From assembly GCA_023388335.1 (NCBI GenBank), contig JAEWGL010000226.1, forward strand, positions 8,083-72,082: a stretch of 64,000 nt of DNA, in the 5' to 3' direction. The notes below the pieces were generated by a model. That model did not search any database. It was given only the letters and a program-made list of their open reading frames with translations, and was not told the DNA's origin. The position numbers and the translations under genes were made by a program. The DNA comes from Pseudomonadota bacterium (GTDB lineage: Bacteria > Pseudomonadota > Gammaproteobacteria > Pseudomonadales > Pseudomonadaceae). Positions 10,398 to 20,586 of the stretch are shown piece after piece. The first letter of the stretch is position 1; each line of letters opens with the position of its first letter.

Positions 10398-12251
10398 ATG
10401 CTCAAACGCCTTGCCTGCCTGGCCCTCTGTGCCAGTGCCCCGCTTCATGCCGCTCAACTGCCGGATGAGGCGCGCCTGCAACAGCTGGCCGCCGACCGCT
10501 ACTGGATTGCCCTGGGTCACTACGAGACCGGCAAGCTCGGCGGCTGGCGCAGCTACGTCGACGACGAACACTTCTTCCTCGCCGAAGACGGCGGCCACCA
10601 CCCCGACCGTGAATTGCGGGCCACCCTCCAGGCCCTGTACGCTCCAGCCGAGCTGGGCGACAAGCATGCCCAGTGCGTATTCCCGGCCCGTACCCGCTGG
10701 CTGCGCGAGCAACTACAGTTGACCGACCTGCCGCAACCGGATTGCCAGGCGTACCGCCAGTGGTACCAGGACGTCTCGCCCGACAGCGCCGTGCTGGTGT
10801 TCCCCGCGGCCTACCTGAACAGCCCTTCGTCGATGTTCGGCCATACCCTGCTGCGGATCGACCAGGCGGCGGCGAAAAGCGACCAGACCTCGCTGCTCAG
10901 CTATGCCATCAATTTCGGCGCCTACATCGAAGGCAGCGACAACAGCATTCTCTATGCCTGGAAAGGCCTGATGGGTGGCTACCCGGGCCTGTTCGCCCTG
11001 GTGCCGTACCAGGAGAAGCTGTCCGAGTACCGCAGCCTGGAGAATCGCGACCTGTGGGAGTACCAACTCAACCTGACGGCTGCAGAAACCGGGCGCATGG
11101 TCGAGCACGTCTGGGAACTCAAGCAGATCCGCTTCGACTACTTCTTCTTCGACGAGAACTGCTCCTACCGCCTGCTGGAACTGCTGCAGGTGGCACGTCC
11201 GAGCCTGGACCTGACCTCGCAGTTCCCGCTTACCGCGATCCCCACCGACACGGTCAAGGCCGTCAAGCAGGCCGGGCTGGTCGAGAGCACCCGCTACCGG
11301 CCCTCGCGCGAACGCGAGCTGTTGGCCCGCGCCGAGCCGCTGGACGATGCCGAGCAGGCACAAGTGCTGGCCATCAGTGCCGACACCGCGAAACTGCAAG
11401 ACCCCGACTTCACCACCCTGCCCCGTGACCGCCAGGCGCTGGTGCAGGATGCCGCCTTCCGCCTGGAGCGTTACCGCGCAACCGGCCAGGAGCGCGACCC
11501 TGAGCGCGCCCGGCGCAGTTTCGAATTGCTGCGCGCGATCAACCGCAACCCACCGCCCGCGCTGGACATCGAGCGACCCGGCCTGCCCGAGCACGGTCAC
11601 CAGTCGCGCACCTGGCAGTTTGGCGTGGGTACCCGCGAGGACCGCGCCTTCGCCGAGTACGGCCTGCGCATGGCCTACCATGACCTGAACGACAACGCCT
11701 ACGGTTTCCCCCTCGGGGCGCAGATCGAGATCCTCCAACTCAAGCTGCGCCAGTACGAAGGCAACGACTGGCAGGTGCAGCGCCTGGACCTGGCTACCAT
11801 CCGCTCGCTGACCCCGCGCAACGACCTGCTCAAGCCCTGGTCCTGGCAAGTGGCCGGGGGCCTTGAACGGGTGCCGGGCAAGCATGAAGACGAAGTGTTG
11901 GTCAGCCACGTCAACGGTGGCGCTGGCGGTACCTGGCAGTTGGCCGACGGCCTGCTCGGTTTCGCCCTGGGCACGGTGCGGGTGGAGCACCACAACGACT
12001 TTGCCCAGTTCATCGCCCCCGCGGCCGGCTTCAACGGTGGCCTGTTGTGGCGCAACGGCCTGGGCAACCTGAGCCTGGAAGCCAAGGGCGATTACTTCAC
12101 CAACGGCGAAGTGCGCCGCAGCCTGAGCCTCAACCAGCAGTGGGAAGTGACCCGCGACCTGGGGGTGAGGTTGAGCGCCAAGCGCGAATTCAGCCAGCTG
12201 GCGTCGGCGCAGAACGAGGTGATGCTCGAACTCAAGTGGTACAACTACTGA
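10398..12251 (+). CDS. DUF4105 (Lnb-like N-terminal) exported protein
   Basis: The 617-residue protein starts at ATG 10398 with a signal peptide (MLKRLACLALCASAPLHAAQ). A TTG three codons upstream is less likely. The DUF4105 domain contains the conserved NSPSSMFGHTLLRID and FDYFFFDENCSYRLLELL segments. The His and Cys in these blocks are the family's candidate active-site residues. The C-terminal third (from about residue 400) alternates hydrophobic and polar residues and ends in WYNY, which suggests a beta-barrel-like or outer-membrane-associated domain. This is inference. Function is unknown. The stop is followed directly by the heptamer repeat at 12252. Confidence 0.88.
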   Translation: MLKRLACLALCASAPLHAAQLPDEARLQQLAADRYWIALGHYETGKLGGWRSYVDDEHFFLAEDGGHHPDRELRATLQALYAPAELGDKHAQCVFPARTRWLREQLQLTDLPQPDCQAYRQWYQDVSPDSAVLVFPAAYLNSPSSMFGHTLLRIDQAAAKSDQTSLLSYAINFGAYIEGSDNSILYAWKGLMGGYPGLFALVPYQEKLSEYRSLENRDLWEYQLNLTAAETGRMVEHVWELKQIRFDYFFFDENCSYRLLELLQVARPSLDLTSQFPLTAIPTDTVKAVKQAGLVESTRYRPSRERELLARAEPLDDAEQAQVLAISADTAKLQDPDFTTLPRDRQALVQDAAFRLERYRATGQERDPERARRSFELLRAINRNPPPALDIERPGLPEHGHQSRTWQFGVGTREDRAFAEYGLRMAYHDLNDNAYGFPLGAQIEILQLKLRQYEGNDWQVQRLDLATIRSLTPRNDLLKPWSWQVAGGLERVPGKHEDEVLVSHVNGGAGGTWQLADGLLGFALGTVRVEHHNDFAQFIAPAAGFNGGLLWRNGLGNLSLEAKGDYFTNGEVRRSLSLNQQWEVTRDLGVRLSAKREFSQLASAQNEVMLELKWYNY

Positions 12252-12382
12252 GCTGCAAGCTGCAAGCTGCAAGCTGCAAGCTGCAAGCTGCAAGCTGCAA
12301 GAAAAAGCAGACCGCGTGATCGTTCAGTGTTCCCAGGGGTCTAGAAGCTTATCTTGCCGCTTACAGCTTGGAGCTTGGAGCT
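12252..12382. repeat. GCTGCAA heptamer array with inverted partner arm
   Basis: Seven perfect tandem copies of GCTGCAA occupy 12252-12300, starting at the base after the DUF4105 stop codon. About 60 bp further, 12360-12382 contains CTTACAGCTTGGAGCTTGGA and two more bases. This is the imperfect reverse complement of the array, with roughly 20 of 23 positions pairing. Together they can form a long stem-loop. The right arm also holds the GGAG (12377-12380) that serves as ribosome site for the next gene. Similar AGCTGCAAGAAAAA sequence recurs at 16846-16859. Confidence 0.8.
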
Positions 12383-12388
12383 AAAAAA

Positions 12389-14482
<2,094 letters not shown>

Positions 14483-14506
14483 AAATGGGGCCACAATGGG
14501 CCCCAT
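14483..14506 (-). terminator. Terminator after ettA
   Basis: AATGGGGCC / GGCCCCATT forms a 9-bp stem with a short loop, 23 bp past the ettA stop on the minus strand. The flanking sequence on the distal side is TTTTC-rich on that strand. Confidence 0.7.
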
Positions 14507-14528
14507 TATCGTGCAGCGAACGGCGTGT

Positions 14529-16196
14529 TTACTGCGCCAGCTTCTTGTGCCGTACCCGGTGCGGTTGCGCGGCGGCATCGCCCAGGCGCTTCTTGCGATC
14601 GGCCTCGTACTCGGTGTAGTTGCCTTCGAAGAACACCACGCTCGAGTCGTCCTCGTAGGCCAGGATGTGCGTCGCCACGCGGTCCAGGAACCAACGGTCG
14701 TGAGAGATCACGATCGCGGCGCCAGGGAAGTCCAGCAGCGCTTCTTCCAGCGAACGCAGGGTCTCGACGTCGAGGTCGTTGGACGGTTCGTCGAGCAGCA
14801 GGACGTTGCCGCCCTCTTTCAAGGTCAAGGCCAGGTGCAGACGGCCACGCTCACCGCCAGAGAGGTCCTTGACGAACTTCTGCTGGTCGCCGCCCTTGAA
14901 GTTGAAACGACCGACATAGGTGCGCGACGGGATCTCGTAGCTGCCGATGCGGATCTGGTCGGAACCGTCCGAAATCTGCTGGAACACGGTCTTGCCACCG
15001 TCCAGGTCTTCACGGCTCTGGTCGACGCAAGCCAACTGCACGGTTTCACCGATCTCGATGCTACCCGAGTCCGGCTGCTCCTTGCCCATCAGCATGCGGA
15101 ACAGGGTCGACTTACCGGCACCGTTACCGCCGATCACGCCGACGATGGCGCCTTTGGGCATGGCGAACGAGAGGTTCTCGATCAGTACGCGATCACCATA
15201 GCCCTTGCTGACGTTCTTGAACTCGATGACCTTGTCGCCCAGGCGGGGACCGGCCGGGATATAGATCTCGTTGGTCTCGCTGCGCTTCTGGAATTCCTGC
15301 GATTGCATCTCTTCGAAGCGCGCCAGACGGGCCTTGGACTTGGACTGGCGGGCCTTGGCGCCTTTGCGCACCCACTCCAGTTCTTCCTTCATGGCCTTTT
15401 CATGAGCACTCTGCTGCTTGGACTCCTGGGCCAGACGGTCCGACTTGGCCTCCAGCCAGCCCGAGTAGTTGCCTTCGTACGGGATACCGGCGCCACGGTC
15501 CAGTTCGAGGATCCAGCCGGCGACGTTGTCGAGGAAGTAACGGTCGTGGGTGATGGCCACGACGGTGCCTGGGAAGTCGTGCAGGAAGCGCTCCAGCCAG
15601 GCCACCGAGTCGGCGTCCAGGTGGTTGGTCGGCTCGTCGAGCAGGAGCATGTCGGGGGCCGACAGCAGCAGGCGACACAGGGCCACGCGGCGCTTCTCAC
15701 CACCGGACAGGTGCTCGATCTTGGCCTCCCACGCTGGCAGGCGCAGGGCGTCGGCGGCGACTTCCAGCTGGCGCTCCAGGTTGTGGCCATCGGCGGCCTG
15801 CAGGATGGCCTCGAGCTTGGCCTGTTCTGCCGCCAGTTTGTCGAAGTCGGCATCGGGCTCTGCATAGGCCGCGTAGACCTCGTCCAGGCGCGCCTGGGCG
15901 TCCTTGATCACGCTGACCGCTTCCTCGACCACTTCGCGCACGGTCTTGCTCGGGTCCAGTTGCGGCTCCTGGGGCAGGTAGCCGACGTTAAGCTCGGGCA
16001 TCGGACGGGCTTCGCCGTCGAATTCCTTGTCGACGCCGGCCATGATCCGCAGCAGGGTCGACTTACCGGCGCCGTTGAGGCCGAGGACGCCGATCTTCGC
16101 GCCCGGGAAGAACGACAGCGAAATGTTCTTCAGGATTTCCCGCTTCGGCGGCACGACCTTGCTCAGCCGATGCATGGTGTAGACGTATTGAGCCAA
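14529..16196 (-). CDS. ettA: Energy-dependent translational throttle protein, ABC-F ATPase
   Basis: EttA binds the ribosomal E site and gates entry into elongation according to ATP/ADP level. The start is a TTG at 16196 encoding MAQYVYTMHRLSKVVPP, exactly the family N terminus. It gives 555 residues, the E. coli EttA length, with GAGGG just upstream. Two ABC domains are present: Walker A GLNGAGKST with signature LSGGEKRRVAL, and GGNGAGKST with LSGGERGRLHLA. The ABC-F linker rich in Lys/Arg/Glu (RKGAKARQSKSKARLARFEE) joins them. No membrane domain is present. The last residues are basic (RVRHKKLAQ). Confidence 0.96.
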   Translation of the reverse strand: MAQYVYTMHRLSKVVPPKREILKNISLSFFPGAKIGVLGLNGAGKSTLLRIMAGVDKEFDGEARPMPELNVGYLPQEPQLDPSKTVREVVEEAVSVIKDAQARLDEVYAAYAEPDADFDKLAAEQAKLEAILQAADGHNLERQLEVAADALRLPAWEAKIEHLSGGEKRRVALCRLLLSAPDMLLLDEPTNHLDADSVAWLERFLHDFPGTVVAITHDRYFLDNVAGWILELDRGAGIPYEGNYSGWLEAKSDRLAQESKQQSAHEKAMKEELEWVRKGAKARQSKSKARLARFEEMQSQEFQKRSETNEIYIPAGPRLGDKVIEFKNVSKGYGDRVLIENLSFAMPKGAIVGVIGGNGAGKSTLFRMLMGKEQPDSGSIEIGETVQLACVDQSREDLDGGKTVFQQISDGSDQIRIGSYEIPSRTYVGRFNFKGGDQQKFVKDLSGGERGRLHLALTLKEGGNVLLLDEPSNDLDVETLRSLEEALLDFPGAAIVISHDRWFLDRVATHILAYEDDSSVVFFEGNYTEYEADRKKRLGDAAAQPHRVRHKKLAQ

Positions 16197-16408
16197 AACC
16201 AAGCCCTCTATCAGATATAGGTAAAGACATCGACGAAAACCTGGCAGGCGCTGGATCAGCGCCTGCCGGTGACATCCCGGCGGAATCCGGCGATGCATTT
16301 ACGGGGTGTCATTGAACAAAGTCGACCATTCTACGCCAAGACGCAGCGTTGCGCCGATGGGCAGATGACGGGCCGCGCCGGTGAGCCCGGCACGGCGCGA
16401 GGAAGGGC

Positions 16409-16729
16409 TCAGACGTGGGATTGTCTGGCAATGCCACGCGGCAGCCGGCAGCGGTCGGATTGCGCTGTCAGGCGTTCACGCCAACTGGCCTTGACGCTGA
16501 AAGCGCCCGCCGAAGCAGGCTTGGGGGCAGCCTTGCTGACCGTCTTGCGCAACTCGGCCAGCGACGGGCTCTTGCGCACCGCGGCCCGGGCGGTGACAGC
16601 CTCGGGCTTGGCCAGAGAACGCTGGCAAGACTTGCACGAGACCTCGTCGGCCAGCGCTGTGCTAACCAGGCTCTGACTGCTGCGACCACAGGCGGAGTCG
16701 TTGCCGTTGGTGGAATAATGGGTAACCAA
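16409..16729 (-). CDS. Conserved Pseudomonas hypothetical protein with CxxC
   Basis: The 106-residue protein starts at a TTG (16729), with GGAG 10 bp upstream. It reads MVTHYSTNGNDSACGRSSQS and later has CKSC at about 32-35. Together with C14 and H4 this could form a small metal site. The C-terminal half is rich in Lys, Ala, Ser and Arg and looks disordered and basic. I recognise it as conserved in Pseudomonas but know no function. Its position between ettA and glyA, with long non-coding flanks, suggests a monocistronic gene. Confidence 0.65.
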   Translation of the reverse strand: MVTHYSTNGNDSACGRSSQSLVSTALADEVSCKSCQRSLAKPEAVTARAAVRKSPSLAELRKTVSKAAPKPASAGAFSVKASWRERLTAQSDRCRLPRGIARQSHV

Positions 16730-17030
16730 AACCGTACATCTCCAAAGCGTTGTAAATGAAGCGAGGGCATTTTCGCACAGCTTGCAGACTCATGCCGCCT
16801 CCCACCGCAGGCTGGCTGGCAGCTGGCCAAGCAACAGAGCTGGCAAGCTGCAAGAAAAAACACGCTACGCCGCTGACATACCTGGCGTAATGCAGACAGT
16901 GCAGCGACGCGGCTTGCAGTTGCAGCTGACGTGAATTCCATTGGTCCGCGACATGACGCCACTTCATATGCCTCTGTCGAGGCAATGGGTTAGAATGCCC
17001 CCCTTTTCAGCCCGATCCTTGAGGACCGCC
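16730..17030 (+). other. Non-coding region upstream of glyA
   Basis: No gene is supported here. It contains a heptamer-related stretch (GCAAGCTGCAAGAAAAAA at 16844-16860) like the end of the array at 12252-12306. A TAGAAT box at 16992-16997 may be the glyA -10 element, about 34 bp before the ATG, but no clear -35 partner is visible. I looked for a glycine or other riboswitch fold and did not find one. Confidence 0.4.
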
Positions 17031-18284
17031 ATGTTCAGCCGTGATTTGACCATTGCCAAGTACGACGCCGATCTCTTTGCCGCCATGGAGCAAGAAGCTC
17101 AGCGCCAGGAAGAGCATATCGAGCTGATCGCTTCGGAAAACTACACAAGCCCCGCCGTCATGGAAGCCCAGGGTTCGGTTCTGACCAACAAGTACGCCGA
17201 AGGCTACCCAGGCAAGCGCTACTACGGTGGTTGCGAGTACGTCGACGTCGTCGAGCAACTGGCCATCGACCGCGCCAAGCAGCTGTTCGGTGCCGACTAC
17301 GCCAACGTCCAGCCGCATGCCGGCTCCCAGGCCAACGCCGCGGTCTACCTGGCCCTGCTGTCGGCCGGCGACACCATCCTGGGCATGAGCCTGGCCCATG
17401 GCGGTCACCTGACCCACGGTGCGTCGGTCAGCTCCTCCGGAAAGCTGTACAACGCCATCCAGTACGGCATCGACGGCAATGGTCTGATCGACTACGACGA
17501 AGTCGAGCGCTTGGCGGTCGAACACAAGCCGAAGATGATCGTCGCCGGCTTCTCGGCCTATTCGCAGGTCTTGGACTTCGCCCGCTTCCGTGAAATCGCC
17601 GACAAGGTCGGTGCCTACCTGTTCGTCGACATGGCCCACGTCGCCGGCCTGGTCGCCGCGGGCGTCTACCCCAACCCAGTACCGTTCGCCGACGTGGTCA
17701 CCACCACCACCCACAAGACCCTGCGTGGTCCACGTGGCGGCCTGATCCTGGCGCGCGCCAACGCCGACATCGAGAAGAAGCTCAATTCCGCAGTCTTCCC
17801 GGGTGCCCAGGGCGGCCCACTGGAGCACGTCATCGCCGCCAAGGCGATCTGCTTCAAGGAAGCCCTGCAGCCTGAGTTCAAGGAATACCAGCAGCAAGTC
17901 GTGAAGAACGCCCAGGCGATGGCCGAAGTGTTCATCGAGCGTGGTTTCGACGTCGTTTCCGGCGGCACCAAGAACCACCTGTTCCTGCTCTCGCTGATCA
18001 AGCAGGACATCTCTGGCAAGGACGCGGACGCGGCCCTGGGTAAGGCGTTCATCACCGTGAACAAGAACTCGGTGCCTAACGACCCACGTTCGCCCTTCGT
18101 TACCTCCGGCCTGCGTTTCGGCACTCCTGCCGTCACCACCCGTGGCTTCAAGGAAATCGAATGCCGCGAGCTGGCCGGCTGGATCTGCGACATTCTCGCC
18201 GACCTGAACAACGAAGCGGTGATCGACGCCGTTCGCGAGAAGGTCAAGGCTATCTGCAAGAAGCTGCCGGTGTACGGCAACTGA
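17031..18284 (+). CDS. glyA: Serine hydroxymethyltransferase
   Basis: This PLP enzyme interconverts serine and glycine while loading the one-carbon unit on tetrahydrofolate. The ATG at 17031 ([16 protein letters not shown]) gives 417 residues, the normal bacterial length. GAGGA lies 6 bp upstream. An in-frame extension to 16941 is not protein-like. Conserved segments: [29 protein letters not shown], the PLP-lysine block [15 protein letters not shown] near residue 229 and [15 protein letters not shown]. Followed by a strong terminator. Pseudomonas carry more than one glyA copy. This is the one beside the yjiA-yjiX-btsT operon. Confidence 0.97.
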   Translation: MFSRDLTIAKYDADLFAAMEQEAQRQEEHIELIASENYTSPAVMEAQGSVLTNKYAEGYPGKRYYGGCEYVDVVEQLAIDRAKQLFGADYANVQPHAGSQANAAVYLALLSAGDTILGMSLAHGGHLTHGASVSSSGKLYNAIQYGIDGNGLIDYDEVERLAVEHKPKMIVAGFSAYSQVLDFARFREIADKVGAYLFVDMAHVAGLVAAGVYPNPVPFADVVTTTTHKTLRGPRGGLILARANADIEKKLNSAVFPGAQGGPLEHVIAAKAICFKEALQPEFKEYQQQVVKNAQAMAEVFIERGFDVVSGGTKNHLFLLSLIKQDISGKDADAALGKAFITVNKNSVPNDPRSPFVTSGLRFGTPAVTTRGFKEIECRELAGWICDILADLNNEAVIDAVREKVKAICKKLPVYGN

Positions 18285-18307
18285 TAGGCGATTGCCTGAT
18301 GTGAAAG

Positions 18308-18334
18308 AGCCCGGCCTGTGTGCCGGGCTTTTTT
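18308..18334 (+). terminator. glyA terminator
   Basis: AGCCCGGC / GCCGGGCT stem with a 6-base loop followed by TTTTTTG, 24 bp past the glyA stop. A textbook Rho-independent terminator. Confidence 0.9.
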
Positions 18335-18648
18335 GTGGGTGGCTGAGGGTGTTGAAACCGCTCCTCATAGAACACACGCTAACTCATTGATTTAGCTGAA
18401 CCCTGTGGGGGCGGCGGTTCGGCGCTCCCACAGAGTATTGCGCCGCGCTTGCAGGCTTTGTTCTCTGCGCGACAGCGCAGCCCAGCGGGCTGGGCGATCT
18501 CCCACAGGGACCGAGTCGATCACAATATCCGCGGTACGCAGCCTCTCGCGCCCGGAAACCTGCCCGCTTTCCGCCCACCCTGGCTTGCGTGACGATGCTC
18601 CGCGACCGGCCACAATGGGTGGCGCGGGCACACTCAGGAGAAAACACC
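18335..18648. other. Non-coding region with CTCCCACAG repeats
   Basis: No gene is supported. The region carries fragments of the P. putida intergenic palindrome vocabulary: CCCTGTGGGGGC and CTCCCACAGAG (18401-18440), and a GCGCGACAGCGCAGCCCAGC / GGGCTGGGCGATCTCCCACAG block (18470-18509). These can fold into hairpins. The last 13 bp hold the AGGAG ribosome site (18636-18640) of the following gene. Confidence 0.5.
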
Positions 18649-19236
18649 ATGGACAAGGAACGTTCGTTCACTGCAACCCTGTGGGCCAACGGCCATCCGC
18701 TCAACTTCCTCGCAGCATTGAGCGGGGGACCGGTATGGATCACCGGCCCTCTCTCGGATGACGTTCAGCTTCGCGACGGCTCCAGGGCCCTTGGGATGCT
18801 GGATGGCTCCGATGAGGACTGGCAGCATGGCCAGGAACTGGGGCTGGTCGACTTTCACAGGACGGTCGATGCCGTGCCCGTGCTGCTCTACTTTCGCCAC
18901 AGTCCTGTTGGGTACCGGATCTATGTGCGCAGCGGCAATCACCAGGGTGAGGGCATATTCTGCAGCCCTCAAGGTTTGCTTGAAGCTCAGCCGATCGGCA
19001 GCGCGGATCCGGCATGCTGGAGCATTCAGGAGGCGGCCACTGGCACAGCCTTAGACGCACGGCAGGTCGGCGACGGCCCGCTCGATATCCAGCTGACCAG
19101 CGCTGACGGCAAGCCTGTCGTGATGCAGGGCATCTATCCCGTCGGCGGCTATCTGGCCTGCCAGGCGTCGGCGGCGGTCAGCACCCTGGGTTTGCAGATC
19201 GAAGCCCGCCATGTCGACTGGCTGAGCGCCGATTGA
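18649..19236 (+). CDS. Protein of unknown function, possible beta-rich fold
   Basis: The 195-residue protein starts at ATG 18649 with AGGAG 8 bp upstream (MDKERSFTATLWANGHPLNF). I do not recognise a family. It lacks a signal peptide and membrane segments and is rich in Gly, Asp and short hydrophobic stretches (VWITGPL, VPVLLYFRH, GYRIYVRSGN, PLDIQLTSADGKPVV). That pattern suggests an all-beta, possibly lectin- or trefoil-like soluble protein. This is inference only. It lies between glyA and yjiA and looks like an insertion relative to the block conserved in other Pseudomonas. Coding quality is good: the frame is clean and the ribosome site strong. Confidence 0.75.
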   Translation: MDKERSFTATLWANGHPLNFLAALSGGPVWITGPLSDDVQLRDGSRALGMLDGSDEDWQHGQELGLVDFHRTVDAVPVLLYFRHSPVGYRIYVRSGNHQGEGIFCSPQGLLEAQPIGSADPACWSIQEAATGTALDARQVGDGPLDIQLTSADGKPVVMQGIYPVGGYLACQASAAVSTLGLQIEARHVDWLSAD

Positions 19237-19308
19237 CCCAGCTGCACTGCTGCCGTACAGCGCAAGGGGCCGCCGTCCGGCGGCTCACCGGCCAGCACTG
19301 GATACCCT

Positions 19309-20286
19309 TCAAGCCTGGCAAAGCGCCTCGAACCCTGCCCGAATTTTCTCTTCCGGTAAGTCATCGGCGATGAACACCATCACGCTCTCGCGTGTCTCGC
19401 CGTCGGCCCATTCGCTGTCCCAATCGAAGCCATACAGCTTGAGCACGCCTTGGAACACCAGGCGACGCGGCTCACCGGCGATGTTCAGCACACCTTTGTA
19501 GCGCAGCAGCTGCTTGCCATGGGCTTCGAGCAGCTCGTTCATGAAGTCGCTGAGGCGGTCGATGTCCAAGGCGCTATGGGTGCGCAGGACCAGGCTGGAA
19601 ATACGGTCCGGGGTTGCCACCTGAACCACCGGGCGCAGGCTGGAGCCGAGGTTGGCGCCCAGATCGGCATTGAGGTTGAAGCCGCGCACGTCGAGCAGCT
19701 CGGCCAGATCGATGCGGCCATGTTCGACCACCCGGATCGCTGCGCGACGATTGATCCGCGACAGGCGTTCGCGCAAGGCTTCGACCGCCGTGGCCTCGAC
19801 CAGGTCGGTCTTGCTCAGCAGCAGGCGATCGGCAAAACCGACCTGGGCCTGGGCAATGGCCTGGGTGAGGTGCTGGTCGGCATTGGCGGCATCAACCAGG
19901 GTAATGATGCCATCGAGGATATAGCGATCGCGCAACGCTTCATCGATGAAGAAGGTCTGCGCCACCGGCGCCGGGTCGGCAAGGCCCGTGCATTCGATGA
20001 CCAGGCGGTCGAAGGCGATCTCACCGGCATCCAGGCGTTCGAGCAACAGGAACAAGGCCTTGGTCAGGTCGGTGTGGATGCTGCAGCACACGCAGCCATT
20101 GGCCAAGGTCATTACCTGCACCGGTTCGTCGCCGAGCAACTGGGTGTCGATGTCGGCGTCGCTGAACTCGTTCTCGATCACCGCGATCTTCAGGCCGTGC
20201 TCAGCCTTGAGCAGATGGCGCAGCAAGGTGGTCTTGCCGGCGCCAAGGAAGCCGCTGAGCACTGTAACGGGGATGGGGGCTTGCAA
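19309..20286 (-). CDS. yjiA: COG0523 / CobW-family GTPase (YjiA-like metallochaperone)
   Basis: This is a GTPase of the metal-binding G3E family. The best start is a TTG at 20286 (MQAPIPVTVLSGFLGAGKTT) with AGGAG about 9 bp upstream, giving 325 residues. Motifs: P-loop GFLGAGKTT, the metal-binding GCVCC, the IECTGLADP Walker-B region and SKTD for guanine. The C-terminal CobW_C domain starts near residue 235. In E. coli the same three genes occur as btsT-yjiX-yjiA, and here the order is identical. A role in metal delivery is suggested by the family but not proven for YjiA. Confidence 0.92.
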   Translation of the reverse strand: MQAPIPVTVLSGFLGAGKTTLLRHLLKAEHGLKIAVIENEFSDADIDTQLLGDEPVQVMTLANGCVCCSIHTDLTKALFLLLERLDAGEIAFDRLVIECTGLADPAPVAQTFFIDEALRDRYILDGIITLVDAANADQHLTQAIAQAQVGFADRLLLSKTDLVEATAVEALRERLSRINRRAAIRVVEHGRIDLAELLDVRGFNLNADLGANLGSSLRPVVQVATPDRISSLVLRTHSALDIDRLSDFMNELLEAHGKQLLRYKGVLNIAGEPRRLVFQGVLKLYGFDWDSEWADGETRESVMVFIADDLPEEKIRAGFEALCQA

Positions 20287-20313
20287 ACGGAGAATCTCCT
20301 CTACTGAAAATGA

Positions 20314-20345
20314 CTGTGGGAGCCCGGCATGCCGGGCTCCCACAG
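20314..20345. repeat. Perfect 32-bp palindrome between yjiA and yjiX
   Basis: CTGTGGGAGCCCGGCA is followed immediately by its exact reverse complement, giving a 16-bp perfect stem. It contains the CTCCCACAG word typical of P. putida REP-like elements. It may stabilise the upstream btsT-yjiX mRNA or reduce expression of yjiA. Confidence 0.8.
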
Positions 20346-20371
20346 GTTCAACCGTCCTCAGTGGCCGGGGT

Positions 20372-20569
20372 TCAACAGCACTTGGGGCCTCCCTTGCCGC
20401 CGTAACGGGCCTCCTGGCGCTCGCGGAAGAACACCTCGTAGCTCATCACCGGTTTGTCCGGATGCTTGGCCTGCATGTGCTCGACGTAGGTGTCGTAGTC
20501 GGGCATGCCGACCATCAGGCGGGCTGCCTGCCCCAGGTATTTACCCAGTCGACCAAGGTCGTTGAACAT
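20372..20569 (-). CDS. yjiX: YbdD/YjiX family small protein
   Basis: The 65-residue protein [20 protein letters not shown] ends with a Gly/Lys-rich tail and a CC pair (GGKGGPKCC). The size and [11 protein letters not shown] core match the YbdD/YjiX family, which always accompanies CstA/BtsT peptide or pyruvate transporters. A GTG codon sits just before this ATG. AGAGG upstream fits the ATG. It lies 17 bp after btsT in the same operon. Its role is unknown, perhaps modulating the transporter. Confidence 0.9.
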   Translation of the reverse strand: MFNDLGRLGKYLGQAARLMVGMPDYDTYVEHMQAKHPDKPVMSYEVFFRERQEARYGGKGGPKCC

Positions 20570-20586
20570 CACTGCGTTCCTCTTGG

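Noticed and set aside
12252..12300. Heptamer array considered as a CRISPR or integron-like array
   Set aside because: Units are 7 bp with no spacers, and no cas or integrase gene is in the window.
16730..17030. Possible glycine or folate riboswitch before glyA
   Set aside because: No paired-aptamer structure or conserved core could be seen. GlyA regulation in Pseudomonas is not known to use one.
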